The notes under the pieces: generated by a model
Told to the model about the DNA's origin: nothing
The model's database searches: none
What the model saw: the letters and a program-made list of their open reading frames with translations, nothing else
Part shown: positions 27,329 to 36,143 of the stretch, piece after piece
Layout of the letters: each line of letters begins with the position of its first letter
Numbering within the stretch: position 1 is the stretch's first letter
Assembly (NCBI RefSeq): GCF_000685015.1
Contig: NZ_BAYA01000005.1
Span: forward strand, 248,001 to 312,000
DNA: 64,000 nucleotides
Origin: Paraburkholderia bannensis NBRC 103871
Lineage (GTDB): Bacteria; Pseudomonadota; Gammaproteobacteria; Burkholderiales; Burkholderiaceae
Direction of reading: 5' to 3'
Translations under genes and position numbers: made by a program

Positions 27329-29752
27329 TCAGAAAAAGTCCTTGCGCAACTGAATGCCGAAGTAGCGGTCGGCGTCACGCGGCACGCCTATCGTCACGTA
27401 GCCAGAACCCGTCGCCATCACGCTCACATAGGACTTGTCGAGCAGGTTCTTGCCGATCAGCGCCACACGCCAGCCGTTGTCGAAATTCAGCGCCACGCTT
27501 GCGTTGAGGATGCCGTAGGCGCCTTGAATCGTGTTCGGCGACTGGGCCAGGTCGTATTGCACGCGGCTTTGCCAGAAGTAATTGGCATACAGCTCCAGCT
27601 CCGGGCCAATCGGCAAAGGATGGCGATAATCGGCGGAAATATTGGCCTTGAAGGTCGGCGAGAACGGCAGCGTCTTGCCATTCACGTTGCAGCTCGCCTG
27701 CGCGCCGACGGGGCAATTGAACTCGTCGATATGCGCATCGGTGAAGGCAAGGCCGCCAGTGAGGCTCAAGCCGCGCAACGGGCGCGCGCCCAGGTCGAGT
27801 TCGACGCCGCGCGTCGAGACCGTGCCCGCGTTGATGAGGCGCGTGACGACCTGCCCCGCCACCGTGTCGTAGTAATTTGCCTGGTAGTTCTGATAATGCG
27901 TGTCGTACAGCGCGATATTGGCCGTATAGCGATGATCGGGCGTCTGCATCTTCGCGCCGATTTCGTACGAGTTCGACTGTTCCGGACGCAGCGCGGGCGT
28001 ATCGCGCTGCTGCATGTTGAAGAAGACGTTGAAGGCCGGCCCCTTGTAGCCATGCGAGTACATCGCGTACAGCATGACGTCGCGCGTGAGGTCGAATTCG
28101 AGTCCCGCGCGGCCCGACAGTCCGTTCGCGCTCGTCCAGCCCGACGACGCAAATGACGGGTTGATTCCCGATACCGCCGCCGCCGACGTCGACGTGCGCT
28201 CGAAGTCATAGCCCACTTCGTCGTGCGTCACGCGCAGCCCGGTGATCGCGCGCAGGCGGTCAGTCAGGTGAAACGTGCCTTCGCCGTAGGCCGCGAAGCT
28301 GTTGGTGAGCGTGCCGAACACCGCGTCGCCGGTCGTGTGCGTGAGCGTCGACGATCCCGCGTAGCAGGGCGTGAGGCCGCTCACGATGCTCGCCGACGTC
28401 GAGTTCGTGCAGGTCGTCACCGCGCGGTTGTAGTGCTCGTTGTCCTGCGTATGCAGCGCATAGACACCGGCGACGTAATCGAAGAAACCGCCTTTCGGCG
28501 AAGCGAGCCGCAATTCCTGCGACAGTTGCGTGAAGCCCAGGTCGCCGCGATCGTTCGAACTGGGAATCTGCTGATAGACCTGCGGCACCCAGGCTTCGTC
28601 GGTGCGCTGGCGGTTGAGCCACTGCCGGTACGCCGAGATCGACGACAGCGTGTAGCCGCCGCCCAGCTTCCAGTCCACCTGCGCGGAGACGCCCCAGTTG
28701 GTGTCTTCCACCGAGGGCCCATACGGGTAGTTCACTTCGCGGTTCTGCAGGCTCGGCACCACGGGCGAGAGCGCCGCTGCGTAGATCGAATTCGTCGCCT
28801 TGCCGATCACGCCCGCCGCGTACGAGTCATGCGCGTACATGTAGTCGGCGATGACGGTGGCCTTCACATTGCTGGACGGCGTAAAGACGAATTTCGAGCG
28901 GAAGCCCTTGTGGTTGTATCCGTTGATCTCCTCGCCGTTGTAGACGTTCTTGACGTTGCCGTCGTAGCGGCCATAAAGCGCGGTGAACGATCCCGTCAGC
29001 AGTCCCGGCAGCAGGGTGCCTTCCACGCCCGCGCGCACGCGTTGTTCGCCGCCCTGGTAGAACTGCGTGTCGATATAGCCGCTCGGCTGCTTCGCGGGGT
29101 CGCGCGTCACGATGTTGATGACGCCCGCCGTCGCGTTCTTGCCGAACAGCGTGCCTTGCGGCCCGCGCAGCACTTCCACATGATCGACGTCGAGCAGGTC
29201 GAGCGTCGCCTGGCCGGGGCGCGCGTAGACCACCCCGTCGATGACGGTGGACACCGAAGGCTCCACGCCCGGCGAGGTCGAATTGGTGCCCACGCCGCGG
29301 ATCGTCAGCGTGGTGTCCTTGCTCGACAGCGACGGCTTGAACGTGAGTTCGGGCACGGCGGTCACGAGCGACTGCACGGTGTTGTTGCCCGCGCGCTCCA
29401 TCTCCGCGCCGCTGACCACGGTGAGCGCAATAGGCACCTTCTGCGCCGATTCGTTGCGGCGCGTGGCCGTGACGGTGACCGTCGGCAATTCAGTGCGTCG
29501 GGTCGCATCCGCCGACGACGCCGCTACGGCGGGTGCGGCGCTATTCGCGCTGTTCATGTTGTCCGCCGCGTGTGCTGCGGCAACGCTCGCCGCGCAAAGG
29601 GCGCTCACGATGAGCTTCTGGCGCGTGAGCGGCACGCGGGTACGCGAAGAACGATGGCGAAAAGTGCGTCCGGACTGCGGGCGCTCCGTGCGGTTCTGGA
29701 TCATGTGGTTGTTGTTGTCGTCGAAGAGTGTTGTTGTTCTGTGTCGCTGCAT
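27329..29752 (-). CDS. TonB-dependent outer-membrane receptor
   Basis: About 807 residues. A signal peptide (LTRQKLIVSALCAASVAAAHA) lies some 45 residues in. The plug domain has TELPTVTVTATRRNES (TonB-box-like), VSTVIDGVVYARPGQATLDLLDVDHVEVLRGPQGTLFGKNATAGVINIVTRDP, and the long beta barrel ends in RYFGIQLRKDFF with the usual terminal Phe. It imports a substrate across the outer membrane with TonB energy. The start is uncertain between ATGs at 29752 and 29704. Upstream is an LLM monooxygenase and downstream an SsuA-like binding protein, so a sulfur-containing organic substrate is plausible rather than iron. Confidence 0.9.
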   Translation of the reverse strand: MQRHRTTTLFDDNNNHMIQNRTERPQSGRTFRHRSSRTRVPLTRQKLIVSALCAASVAAAHAADNMNSANSAAPAVAASSADATRRTELPTVTVTATRRNESAQKVPIALTVVSGAEMERAGNNTVQSLVTAVPELTFKPSLSSKDTTLTIRGVGTNSTSPGVEPSVSTVIDGVVYARPGQATLDLLDVDHVEVLRGPQGTLFGKNATAGVINIVTRDPAKQPSGYIDTQFYQGGEQRVRAGVEGTLLPGLLTGSFTALYGRYDGNVKNVYNGEEINGYNHKGFRSKFVFTPSSNVKATVIADYMYAHDSYAAGVIGKATNSIYAAALSPVVPSLQNREVNYPYGPSVEDTNWGVSAQVDWKLGGGYTLSSISAYRQWLNRQRTDEAWVPQVYQQIPSSNDRGDLGFTQLSQELRLASPKGGFFDYVAGVYALHTQDNEHYNRAVTTCTNSTSASIVSGLTPCYAGSSTLTHTTGDAVFGTLTNSFAAYGEGTFHLTDRLRAITGLRVTHDEVGYDFERTSTSAAAVSGINPSFASSGWTSANGLSGRAGLEFDLTRDVMLYAMYSHGYKGPAFNVFFNMQQRDTPALRPEQSNSYEIGAKMQTPDHRYTANIALYDTHYQNYQANYYDTVAGQVVTRLINAGTVSTRGVELDLGARPLRGLSLTGGLAFTDAHIDEFNCPVGAQASCNVNGKTLPFSPTFKANISADYRHPLPIGPELELYANYFWQSRVQYDLAQSPNTIQGAYGILNASVALNFDNGWRVALIGKNLLDKSYVSVMATGSGYVTIGVPRDADRYFGIQLRKDFF

Positions 29753-29774
29753 GTTGTTATGTCTCGCGTGCGAT

Positions 29775-31091
29775 CTACTGCTCGCGCGTGGGCCGCTGCA
29801 AGCCCAGGTGGTCGCGCAGCGTCCTTCCCTGATACGTAGTCCGGAACAGTCCGCGCCGCTGCAACTCGGGCACGACGAGCGCGCAGAAACGTTCGAGCCC
29901 GCCGGGCAGGTCGGCGGCCATGATGTTGAAGCCGTCCGCCGCGCCGTTTTCGAACCAGTGCTGCATGGCGTCGGCCACGCTCTGCGGCGTGCCGACCAGC
30001 GAGAAATGCCCGCGTCCGCCAGCAATGCGCAGATACAGCTGGCGCACCGTGAGCCGCTCGCTCCCCGCGATGCCCGTGAGCAGTTGCTGGCGGCTGCGCT
30101 GGCCGCTATCGGTGAGCGGCAGCTCCGGCAGCGGCGCATCCAGATCGACGCCACCCAGATGGAAATTGCCGATCATGCGTCCGAGCAGCGCCAGGCCCGC
30201 TTCGGGATGCACCAGCGCCTGGAGTTGCGCTTCGCGCTCGCGAGCCTCTTCAAGCGTGGGCGCAACGATTACCGACAGGCCCGGCATGATCTTCAGCGCA
30301 TCGCTTGCGCGCCCCGCCGCCACGACGCGCTGCTTGAGATCGCGATAGAACGCCTGCGCCGTTCCGAAATCGCGCTGCGCCGTGAACACCACTTCCGCCG
30401 TGCGCGCCGCCAGTTCACGGCCGCGTTCCGACGATCCGGCCTGCACGATCACCGGCCAGCCCTGCGGCGTGCGCGCGACGTTCAACGGCCCGTCGACGCT
30501 GAAGTGTTCGCCGCGATGCAGCGGCACGCGTAGCGTCGCCGCGTCGCAATAGCGGCCACTGCGCTTGTCGCGCACGAAGCTTGCCTCGCCCCAGCTGTCC
30601 CAGAGCGCCGTCACGACACGATGAAACTCCTCGGCGCGCGCATAGCGGTCGACGTGGCTGTAATGCTCGGCGCGGCCGAAGTTGCCCGCTTCGGCGGCAT
30701 TGTCGGTGGTCACGAGGTTCCAGCCCGCGCGTCCGTCACTGATGTGGTCGAGCGAGGCGAACTTGCGTGCGATGTGATACGGCTCGTTGTAGCTGGTGGT
30801 GGCCGTGCCGATCAGGCCGATGCGCTGGGTCGAGACCGCCAGTGCGGGCAGCAGCGTGAGCGGGTCGAGCCGGTCGGCGCGCGCCACGCGGTCGGCCCCC
30901 GGGCCGATGTTGGCCGCCACGCTGTCCGCGACGAACAGCGCGTCGAAGCACGCCGACTCGGCAAGCTGCGCGAGGCGTATCCACGCGCGGATATCGAGCC
31001 CCGCGTCGGCCTGTGCGTCCGCGAGTCGCCACGCCGCCAGGTGGTGGCCCGTCTCCATCAGGAACGCGCCCAGATGCATCTCACGTTTCAT
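29775..31091 (-). CDS. LLM-class flavin monooxygenase (NtaA/SnaA/DszA family)
   Basis: A 438-residue bacterial luciferase-like FMN monooxygenase. The family string TATTSYNEPYHIARKFASLDHISDGRAGWNLVTT is intact, and the late KIMPGLSVIVAPTLEEA segment and C-terminal GGLERFCALVVPELQRRG are also typical of NtaA/DszA. It uses FMNH2 from a separate reductase, not encoded here, to oxidise sulfur or nitrogen compounds. GAGGAG seven bases before the ATG at 31091 decides the start over upstream in-frame codons. It heads an operon with the TonB receptor and binding protein, divergent from a LacI-type regulator. Confidence 0.9.
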   Translation of the reverse strand: MKREMHLGAFLMETGHHLAAWRLADAQADAGLDIRAWIRLAQLAESACFDALFVADSVAANIGPGADRVARADRLDPLTLLPALAVSTQRIGLIGTATTSYNEPYHIARKFASLDHISDGRAGWNLVTTDNAAEAGNFGRAEHYSHVDRYARAEEFHRVVTALWDSWGEASFVRDKRSGRYCDAATLRVPLHRGEHFSVDGPLNVARTPQGWPVIVQAGSSERGRELAARTAEVVFTAQRDFGTAQAFYRDLKQRVVAAGRASDALKIMPGLSVIVAPTLEEAREREAQLQALVHPEAGLALLGRMIGNFHLGGVDLDAPLPELPLTDSGQRSRQQLLTGIAGSERLTVRQLYLRIAGGRGHFSLVGTPQSVADAMQHWFENGAADGFNIMAADLPGGLERFCALVVPELQRRGLFRTTYQGRTLRDHLGLQRPTREQ

Positions 31092-31210
31092 CGAACTCCT
31101 CATTAATTCGACAGCTGCCACGCGGGCCGCACCCGCGTTCGATTTCATCCGTTAAAACAGCGGTTTTGCGCATCGCGCAGACCCGTTCATCACGCTAGGC
31201 GAATTCGCTG

Positions 31211-31222
31211 GTTAGCGCTAAC
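31211..31222. promoter_or_regulatory. Perfect 12-bp palindrome, probable LacI-family operator
   Basis: GTTAGCGCTAAC is perfectly symmetric around the central CG step expected for LacI/GalR operators. It lies in the 191-base gap between the monooxygenase operon and the LacI-type gene, 61 bases before the latter's likely start, where it could control both directions. Confidence 0.75.
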
Positions 31223-31282
31223 ATGGGCGGCAGTTTCCTTTGGCCGGCGCGTATGCGTCAAATAACGAAATCAGCAGAACAT

Positions 31283-32359
31283 ATGCGCAATCCCGCTAAA
31301 CAGGCGCCGGAAGAAGAAACCCCTACGCGGCTGCGGCGCAACTCGGGACGCGTCACGCTGCGCGACGTGGCCGGCCACCTGGGCATCTCGCAGATCAGCG
31401 TCTCGCGCTACTTTCAGGATCCCGAACGAATCTCGGCGCCGCTGCGCGAGCGCATTGCACAGGCCGTCGCGCAACTGGGCTACGTACCGAACCTGGTCGC
31501 GGGCGGGCTCGCTTCCGCGCATAGCCGGGTGATCGGCATGGTGATACCCAATATCTCCGGGCCGATCTTCGCGGCGACGATCCAGAGCTTCAGCGACGCG
31601 GTCACCGCGCACGGCTATCAGCTGCTGCTGGCGTCCAGCTATTTTTCGAGCGAACAGGAAGAAAACGCCGTGCGTGGGCTGCTGGGCTGGTCGCCCGCCG
31701 CGCTGGTGCTGACCTCGCATTTCCACACCCAGGCGACCGAAGCCATGCTCGCGCGCACCACCGTCCCGGTGATCGAAACGTGGGATTACCAGCCGCGCCG
31801 CAAGCCGTGGCAAGTGGGTTTCTCGCATCCGGAAGTGGGCCGCATGGCCGCGCGCCACTTGCTGGAGCGCGGCTATCGCCGTGTCGCATTCGTGCAGAAC
31901 AGCGCGGCAGGCGACTTCAGCGCGCTGGAGCGGCGCGACGGTTTTGCGCAGGTGATGCGCGAGCAGGGCTGCGAGCCGCGCTTTTACGTGCCGCAGGAAG
32001 TCCAGCCCGCGCATGCCGGGCGCGAGGCGCTTTTCGCGCTGATCGACGGCCCCGAGCCCGCCGACGCGATCGTGTTCGCCAACGACAACCTGGCTTCAGG
32101 CGCCCTGCTCGCTGCACAGCGCGCGGGCATTGCGGTGCCGCAGCGCGTGGCGTTGATGGGTTTCGGCGACTTTCCGTTTTCGGAGATGCTTACGCCAGGC
32201 CTGACCACGATCCGCCCGCCCGCGCGCCAGATGGGCGTGCTCGCGGCGGAACTGATCTTCGCGCAGCTCGACGCGCAGCAATCGGGCAAGCAAGCGGCAA
32301 GTGCCTTGCGGCGGCCCAGGGCGCTGGCCTGCGAACTGGTCATGCGTGAAAGCACCTGA
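31283..32359 (+). CDS. LacI-family transcriptional regulator
   Basis: A 358-residue LacI/GntR-type repressor. After a 23-residue charged arm comes the DNA-binding domain (VTLRDVAGHLGISQISVSRYFQDPERISAPLRERIAQAVAQLGYVPNLVAGGLAS, hinge helix included) and then a periplasmic-binding-like sensor. The ATG at 31283 is preferred because an ATG at 31223 would lie within the operator palindrome; 31253 remains possible. It is divergent from the monooxygenase/TonB-receptor operon, its likely target. A LacI-type regulator usually senses a sugar or sugar acid, which is unexpected for a sulfur-compound operon. Confidence 0.88.
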   Translation: MRNPAKQAPEEETPTRLRRNSGRVTLRDVAGHLGISQISVSRYFQDPERISAPLRERIAQAVAQLGYVPNLVAGGLASAHSRVIGMVIPNISGPIFAATIQSFSDAVTAHGYQLLLASSYFSSEQEENAVRGLLGWSPAALVLTSHFHTQATEAMLARTTVPVIETWDYQPRRKPWQVGFSHPEVGRMAARHLLERGYRRVAFVQNSAAGDFSALERRDGFAQVMREQGCEPRFYVPQEVQPAHAGREALFALIDGPEPADAIVFANDNLASGALLAAQRAGIAVPQRVALMGFGDFPFSEMLTPGLTTIRPPARQMGVLAAELIFAQLDAQQSGKQAASALRRPRALACELVMREST

Positions 32360-32445
32360 GGCAACCGAGGTCACTGAGGCCCGCGTGCAGGGCGCGGCGG
32401 TATACTCCGCCCAGCCCGTCCATTCCTGCCATCGCACCCTGTTTC

Positions 32446-33261
32446 ATGAGCGAGTACGTCCACTACCAGCAGGTGTCCGAGGTGCCCGGCCTCGTGCTGA
32501 GTACCGCGCGCTTCGCTGAATACAGCTTTGATCGCCACTTTCACCTCGACTTTCACGTGGGGCTCGTGAGCGAGGGGATCCAGCGCCAGGGCAGCCAGGG
32601 CAAGACGGTGCTGCTCGGCCCCGGCCGCGTCGCGCTGATGCCGCCCGGCGAGATCCACGACGGCATGGCCCAGGACGGCGGCGAGTACACGCTCAAGACT
32701 TTCCGGCTTTCGCAGCAACTGATCGCGGGCGTGGCTGAAGAAATCAGCGGCCGTGCCCACGCGCCCGAACTCAAGAGCGCCGTGCTCGACGATCCGCTGC
32801 TCGCGCACAGCCTCGTGCGCCTGCATGACGCGATGTGCCACGACGGCGGCGCAAGCAGCCTCGCCGCGCAGACGCAGTGGCTCACGCTGCTCGAAAACCT
32901 GCTGCGCCAGTCGCGCGCCATCGTGCCCGAACGCGTGCCGGGTGCGCTCTCGCCGGGCCAATGGACGCGCGTGCGCGACTATTGTTTCAGCCGTCTCGCA
33001 GAGAAAATCACGCTCGAAGAGCTGGCCGGCCTATGTGGGCTCGGCCGCTTCCAGTTCCTCAAGCAGTTCAAGCTGAGCATCGGCATGACGCCGCATGCGT
33101 GGCTGCTACGCCTGCGGCTGGAGCGCGCCTGCGAACTGCTGCTGCAAGGCTCGCAGGCCATTGCCGCGGTCGCGCAGGCCGTCGGCTTCTACGACCAGAG
33201 CCATTTCAATCGCGCGTTCCGCCAGGCTTATGGCGTTGCGCCGTCACGCTTTCGCGCCTGA
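32446..33261 (+). CDS. AraC-family transcriptional regulator
   Basis: A 271-residue AraC regulator: cupin-like sensor (RHFHLDFHVGLVSEGIQRQGSQGKTVLLGPGRVALMPPGEIHDG) and two C-terminal helix-turn-helix motifs (ITLEELAGLCGLGRFQFLKQFKLSIGMTPHAWL and IAAVAQAVGFYDQSHFNRAFRQAYGVAPSRFRA). It lies between the LacI gene and a threonine aldolase gene in the same direction, 143 bases before the aldolase, and could control that gene or amino-acid export. Inducer unknown. Confidence 0.88.
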   Translation: MSEYVHYQQVSEVPGLVLSTARFAEYSFDRHFHLDFHVGLVSEGIQRQGSQGKTVLLGPGRVALMPPGEIHDGMAQDGGEYTLKTFRLSQQLIAGVAEEISGRAHAPELKSAVLDDPLLAHSLVRLHDAMCHDGGASSLAAQTQWLTLLENLLRQSRAIVPERVPGALSPGQWTRVRDYCFSRLAEKITLEELAGLCGLGRFQFLKQFKLSIGMTPHAWLLRLRLERACELLLQGSQAIAAVAQAVGFYDQSHFNRAFRQAYGVAPSRFRA

Positions 33262-33403
33262 GTTTCAGGCAGGCCCAGGCAAAACCCGCCACACCCCGCC
33301 GCAACCCGCCACACCGTCAATTTTTTACAAGCGCCGCGCCCCTCGCTCGACATACGATGCCCGCATCCGGGGCAAACGCCCCAGCCGAGTTGAGGAAACG
33401 ACC

Positions 33404-34456
33404 ATGACGAGCAGCAACAGGGCGCCGGCCCTGGGTTTCACGAGCGACAACATCGCGGGCGCATCGCCTGAAGTCATCGAGGCGCTGGTCGCTGCAAGCG
33501 CGGGTCAAGCCAACCCCTACGGCGCGGATCCGTACACCGCGAGCGTCGAGCGCCGCCTGTGCGAGATCTTCGAGCGCGAGGTCGACGTGCTGCTGGTGCC
33601 CACCGGCACCGCCGCCAACGCGCTGTGCCTGAGCGCGATGACGCCGCCCTGGGGCAACATCTATTGCCACGCATCCAGCCACATCAACAACGACGAGTGC
33701 GGCGCGCCCGCGTTCTATACCAGTGGCGCGAAGCTCGTGACCGTGGACGGCCCTGCCGCGAAGATCGACCCCGCGAAGCTGCTGGAAGCGGCGCGCACGA
33801 AAGTCGGCGACGTGCATTCGACGCAGCCCGCCTGCGCGAGCATCACGCAGGCGACCGAAGAAGGCAGCGTCTACACGCGCGGCGAAATCGAGGCTATCGG
33901 CGATGTCTGCAAGGCCGCGAATATCCGCCTGCATATGGACGGCTCGCGCTTCGCCAATGCGCTGGTTTCGCAGGGCTGCACGCCTGCGGAGATGACATGG
34001 AAGGCGGGCGTGCACGCGCTTTCACTGGGCGCGACAAAGAACGGCGTGCTCGCGGCGGAAGCCATCTTGCTGTTCGATCGATCGCTGGCGACTGAACTCG
34101 CTTACCGTCGCAAGCGCGCGGGGCATTTGTTCTCGAAGATGCGCTTCCTGGCCGCGCAGATCGATGCCTATTTGAGCGACGATCTGTGGCTGCGCAATGC
34201 GCGTCAGGCGAACGCAGCGGCGTTGCGGCTCACGCAAGGGCTTGCCGCGCTGGACGGCGCGGAGATCCTGGGCGCACCCACGGCGAATATCGTGTTCTGC
34301 CGCCTGCCGCAGCCGCTGATCGACGCACTGCTCGATGCAGGCGTGCGTTTTTATCACGACCGCTGGGGCCAGGGCGTCGTGCGCTTCGTGACGGCTTTTT
34401 CGACGACGTTCGAGGATGTCGATTATCTGCTGGAGAAAGCGCGCGCTTTCCGGTGA
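33404..34456 (+). CDS. Low-specificity threonine aldolase-type PLP lyase
   Basis: A 350-residue fold-type I PLP enzyme of the threonine aldolase/beta-eliminating lyase family, splitting L-threonine or other beta-hydroxy amino acids into glycine and aldehyde. The PLP Lys is K212 in LSLGATKNGV, the cofactor-stacking region is HASSHINNDECGAPAFYTSGAK, and LHMDGSRFANAL holds the PLP Asp and Arg. GAGGA seven bases before the ATG at 33404 fixes the start. Its last 17 codons recur, altered, at 36060-36110 as part of a tandem duplication. Confidence 0.9.
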   Translation: MTSSNRAPALGFTSDNIAGASPEVIEALVAASAGQANPYGADPYTASVERRLCEIFEREVDVLLVPTGTAANALCLSAMTPPWGNIYCHASSHINNDECGAPAFYTSGAKLVTVDGPAAKIDPAKLLEAARTKVGDVHSTQPACASITQATEEGSVYTRGEIEAIGDVCKAANIRLHMDGSRFANALVSQGCTPAEMTWKAGVHALSLGATKNGVLAAEAILLFDRSLATELAYRRKRAGHLFSKMRFLAAQIDAYLSDDLWLRNARQANAAALRLTQGLAALDGAEILGAPTANIVFCRLPQPLIDALLDAGVRFYHDRWGQGVVRFVTAFSTTFEDVDYLLEKARAFR

Positions 34457-34489
34457 CCGCTGGCCATCCGCCGGGCGCGCGCCCCGAGA

Positions 34490-35734
34490 TTACTGCGGCC
34501 TGGCCAGGTACGGGCTGACCTGGCCCACCTCGAACGGCCGCGCCTGGATCTCCATGCGCGCGATGCCTTGCAGGTGCACCTCGTCGGGGCCGTCGGCGAT
34601 CCGCAGCGCGCGGCCCCACGTCCAGCTATCCGCCAGCGGCGTGTCCGGGCTTAGCCCCATCGCGCCGAACACCTGGATCGCGCGCTCGCACACAGCCGTA
34701 TGCACGTTCAGCACCAGCACTTTAATCATCGATACTTCCTTGCGCGCGGCCTTGCCGCCCACGGTGTCGATCATCCACGCCGTCTTGAGCACGAGCAGGC
34801 GCGCCTGATCGATTTCGATCCGCGATTTCGCGATCCATTCCGCGACCACGCCGTGCTCGTGCAGGCGCTTGCCAAACGCGGTACGCGCCTGCGCGCGCTC
34901 GATCATCAGTTCCAGTGCCAGTTCAGCCGCGCCGATCGAGCGCATGCAGTGATGAATGCGCGCCGGCCCGAGCCGCGCCTGGGCCAGCGCGAAGCCACTG
35001 CCTTCTACGCCCAGCAGGTTCTCCTTCGGCACCCGCACGCCCTTGAAGTCAATTTCGCAATGGCCCTCGGGCGCCACGTGATTGATCACCGTGATGTTGC
35101 GGATGATCTTCAAGCCCGGCGTGTCGCGCGGCACGAGAATCATGCTTTGCTGACTGTGGCTCGGTGCGTCGAGATCGGTCTTGCCCATCACGATGAGGAA
35201 CTGGCAGTTGGGATGCGCCGCGTTGGTGATGAACCATTTGCGGCCGTCGATCACGTAGTCGTCGCCATCGCGGCGAATGCGCGTGGTGATATTGGTCGCA
35301 TCGGACGACGCCACCGCGGGCTCCGTCATCGCGAACGCAGAACGGATCTTGCCGTCGAGCAGCGGTTCGAGCCATTGCTTGCGTTGCGCAGGCGTGGCGA
35401 ACAACTCAAGCAGCTCCATGTTGCCACTGTCGGGCGCTTGGCAGTTGAATACTTCGGAGGCCCAGGGAACGCGCCCCAGGATTTCGGCAAGCGGCGCGTA
35501 TTCCAGGTTGCTCAGCCGCGTGCCCGGTTCGGCGCCGTGCAGTGGCGGCAGAAAGAGGTTCCACAGGCCTTCCGAGCGCGCCTTGTCCCTGAGTCCTTCC
35601 ATGAAAGACACGGGAAACTGGCCTGCATTCACTTCCTGCTGCCATTGATGAATGCGCGGCACGATATGCGTGTCCATGAACGCGCTTAATCGCGCACGAA
35701 GCGCCTCGACCTTCGGGCTATAGGCAAAGTCCAT
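34490..35734 (-). CDS. Acyl-CoA dehydrogenase, ACAD11/LvaC type (duplicate copy)
   Basis: A 414-residue acyl-CoA dehydrogenase with the flavin and substrate motifs FAMTEPAVASSDATNITTRI, YVIDGRKWFITNAAHPNC and, late, HTAVCERAIQVFGAMGLSPDTPLADSWTWGRALRIADGPDEVH. It differs from the gene at 36144-37388 at about 40 positions by eye (about 90 percent identity), so it is a duplicate. AAGGAG before the ATG at 35734 supports the start. In the duplication the partner genes survive only as fragments directly upstream. Because the SDR fragment lost its stop, an in-frame 82-codon extension exists, but the native ribosome site remains. The paralogue may be free to change substrate. Confidence 0.9.
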   Translation of the reverse strand: MDFAYSPKVEALRARLSAFMDTHIVPRIHQWQQEVNAGQFPVSFMEGLRDKARSEGLWNLFLPPLHGAEPGTRLSNLEYAPLAEILGRVPWASEVFNCQAPDSGNMELLELFATPAQRKQWLEPLLDGKIRSAFAMTEPAVASSDATNITTRIRRDGDDYVIDGRKWFITNAAHPNCQFLIVMGKTDLDAPSHSQQSMILVPRDTPGLKIIRNITVINHVAPEGHCEIDFKGVRVPKENLLGVEGSGFALAQARLGPARIHHCMRSIGAAELALELMIERAQARTAFGKRLHEHGVVAEWIAKSRIEIDQARLLVLKTAWMIDTVGGKAARKEVSMIKVLVLNVHTAVCERAIQVFGAMGLSPDTPLADSWTWGRALRIADGPDEVHLQGIARMEIQARPFEVGQVSPYLARPQ

Positions 35735-35762
35735 TTCGATCTCCTTTATCGGGTTGATTGGC

Positions 35763-36110
35763 GTCGCCCGGATCGTCAGGCCGCCATCCACGACCATGCA
35801 CTCGCCGTGGGTATGGCTCGCGCATCGGAGATGAGATACAGCACTGTGCTTGCCATTTCGCGCGCCCGGCCGCTGCCGCCGCAAAAAGTAGCACTTGCCC
35901 GGTGCCATCAAAATAAAGGTGAGATTGAGTTGTTCCCCGTCAAACTTCTCGAAATTCAGCGCCTCCTGAAAGCCGGGCACACGCGCAGCGGGTTAGCGCG
36001 TGTGCGTGTGCGTCTGCGTCTGCGTATCGACGTCGAAGTGCAGTGGGCGATTCATGGCGACATTCGACGATGTCGATTATCTGCGGGAAAAGGCGCGCGC
36101 CTCCCGGTGA
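35763..36110. pseudogene. Duplication scar: fused remnants of SDR, APH-fold kinase and threonine aldolase genes
   Basis: Three gene fragments lie end to end. (1) About 35772-35866, minus strand: the C-terminal codons of the SDR gene at 37422, with its TGA stop changed to CGG. (2) About 35868-36056, minus strand: the first codons of the APH-fold kinase gene at 39265, carrying an 18-base hexamer insertion and a TAA at codon 21. (3) 36060-36110, plus strand: the last 17 codons of the threonine aldolase gene (TFDDVDYLREKARASR against TFEDVDYLLEKARAFR). This is what a tandem duplication of [aldolase end, dehydrogenase, SDR, kinase] followed by internal deletion would leave. None of the pieces can be functional. 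Confidence 0.85.
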
Positions 36111-36143
36111 CCGCGGGCCACCCGTCGGGCGCACGCCTCGCGA

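Noticed and set aside
28223-29839. Long plus-strand open frame opposite the TonB receptor
   Set aside because: Arg/His/Val-rich low-information product and no start context; it is the antisense of a well-supported receptor gene.
31223-31282. Upstream ATG as the LacI-type regulator start
   Set aside because: The ATG lies directly on the edge of the 12-bp operator palindrome, so the residues before 31283 would be coded by regulatory DNA.
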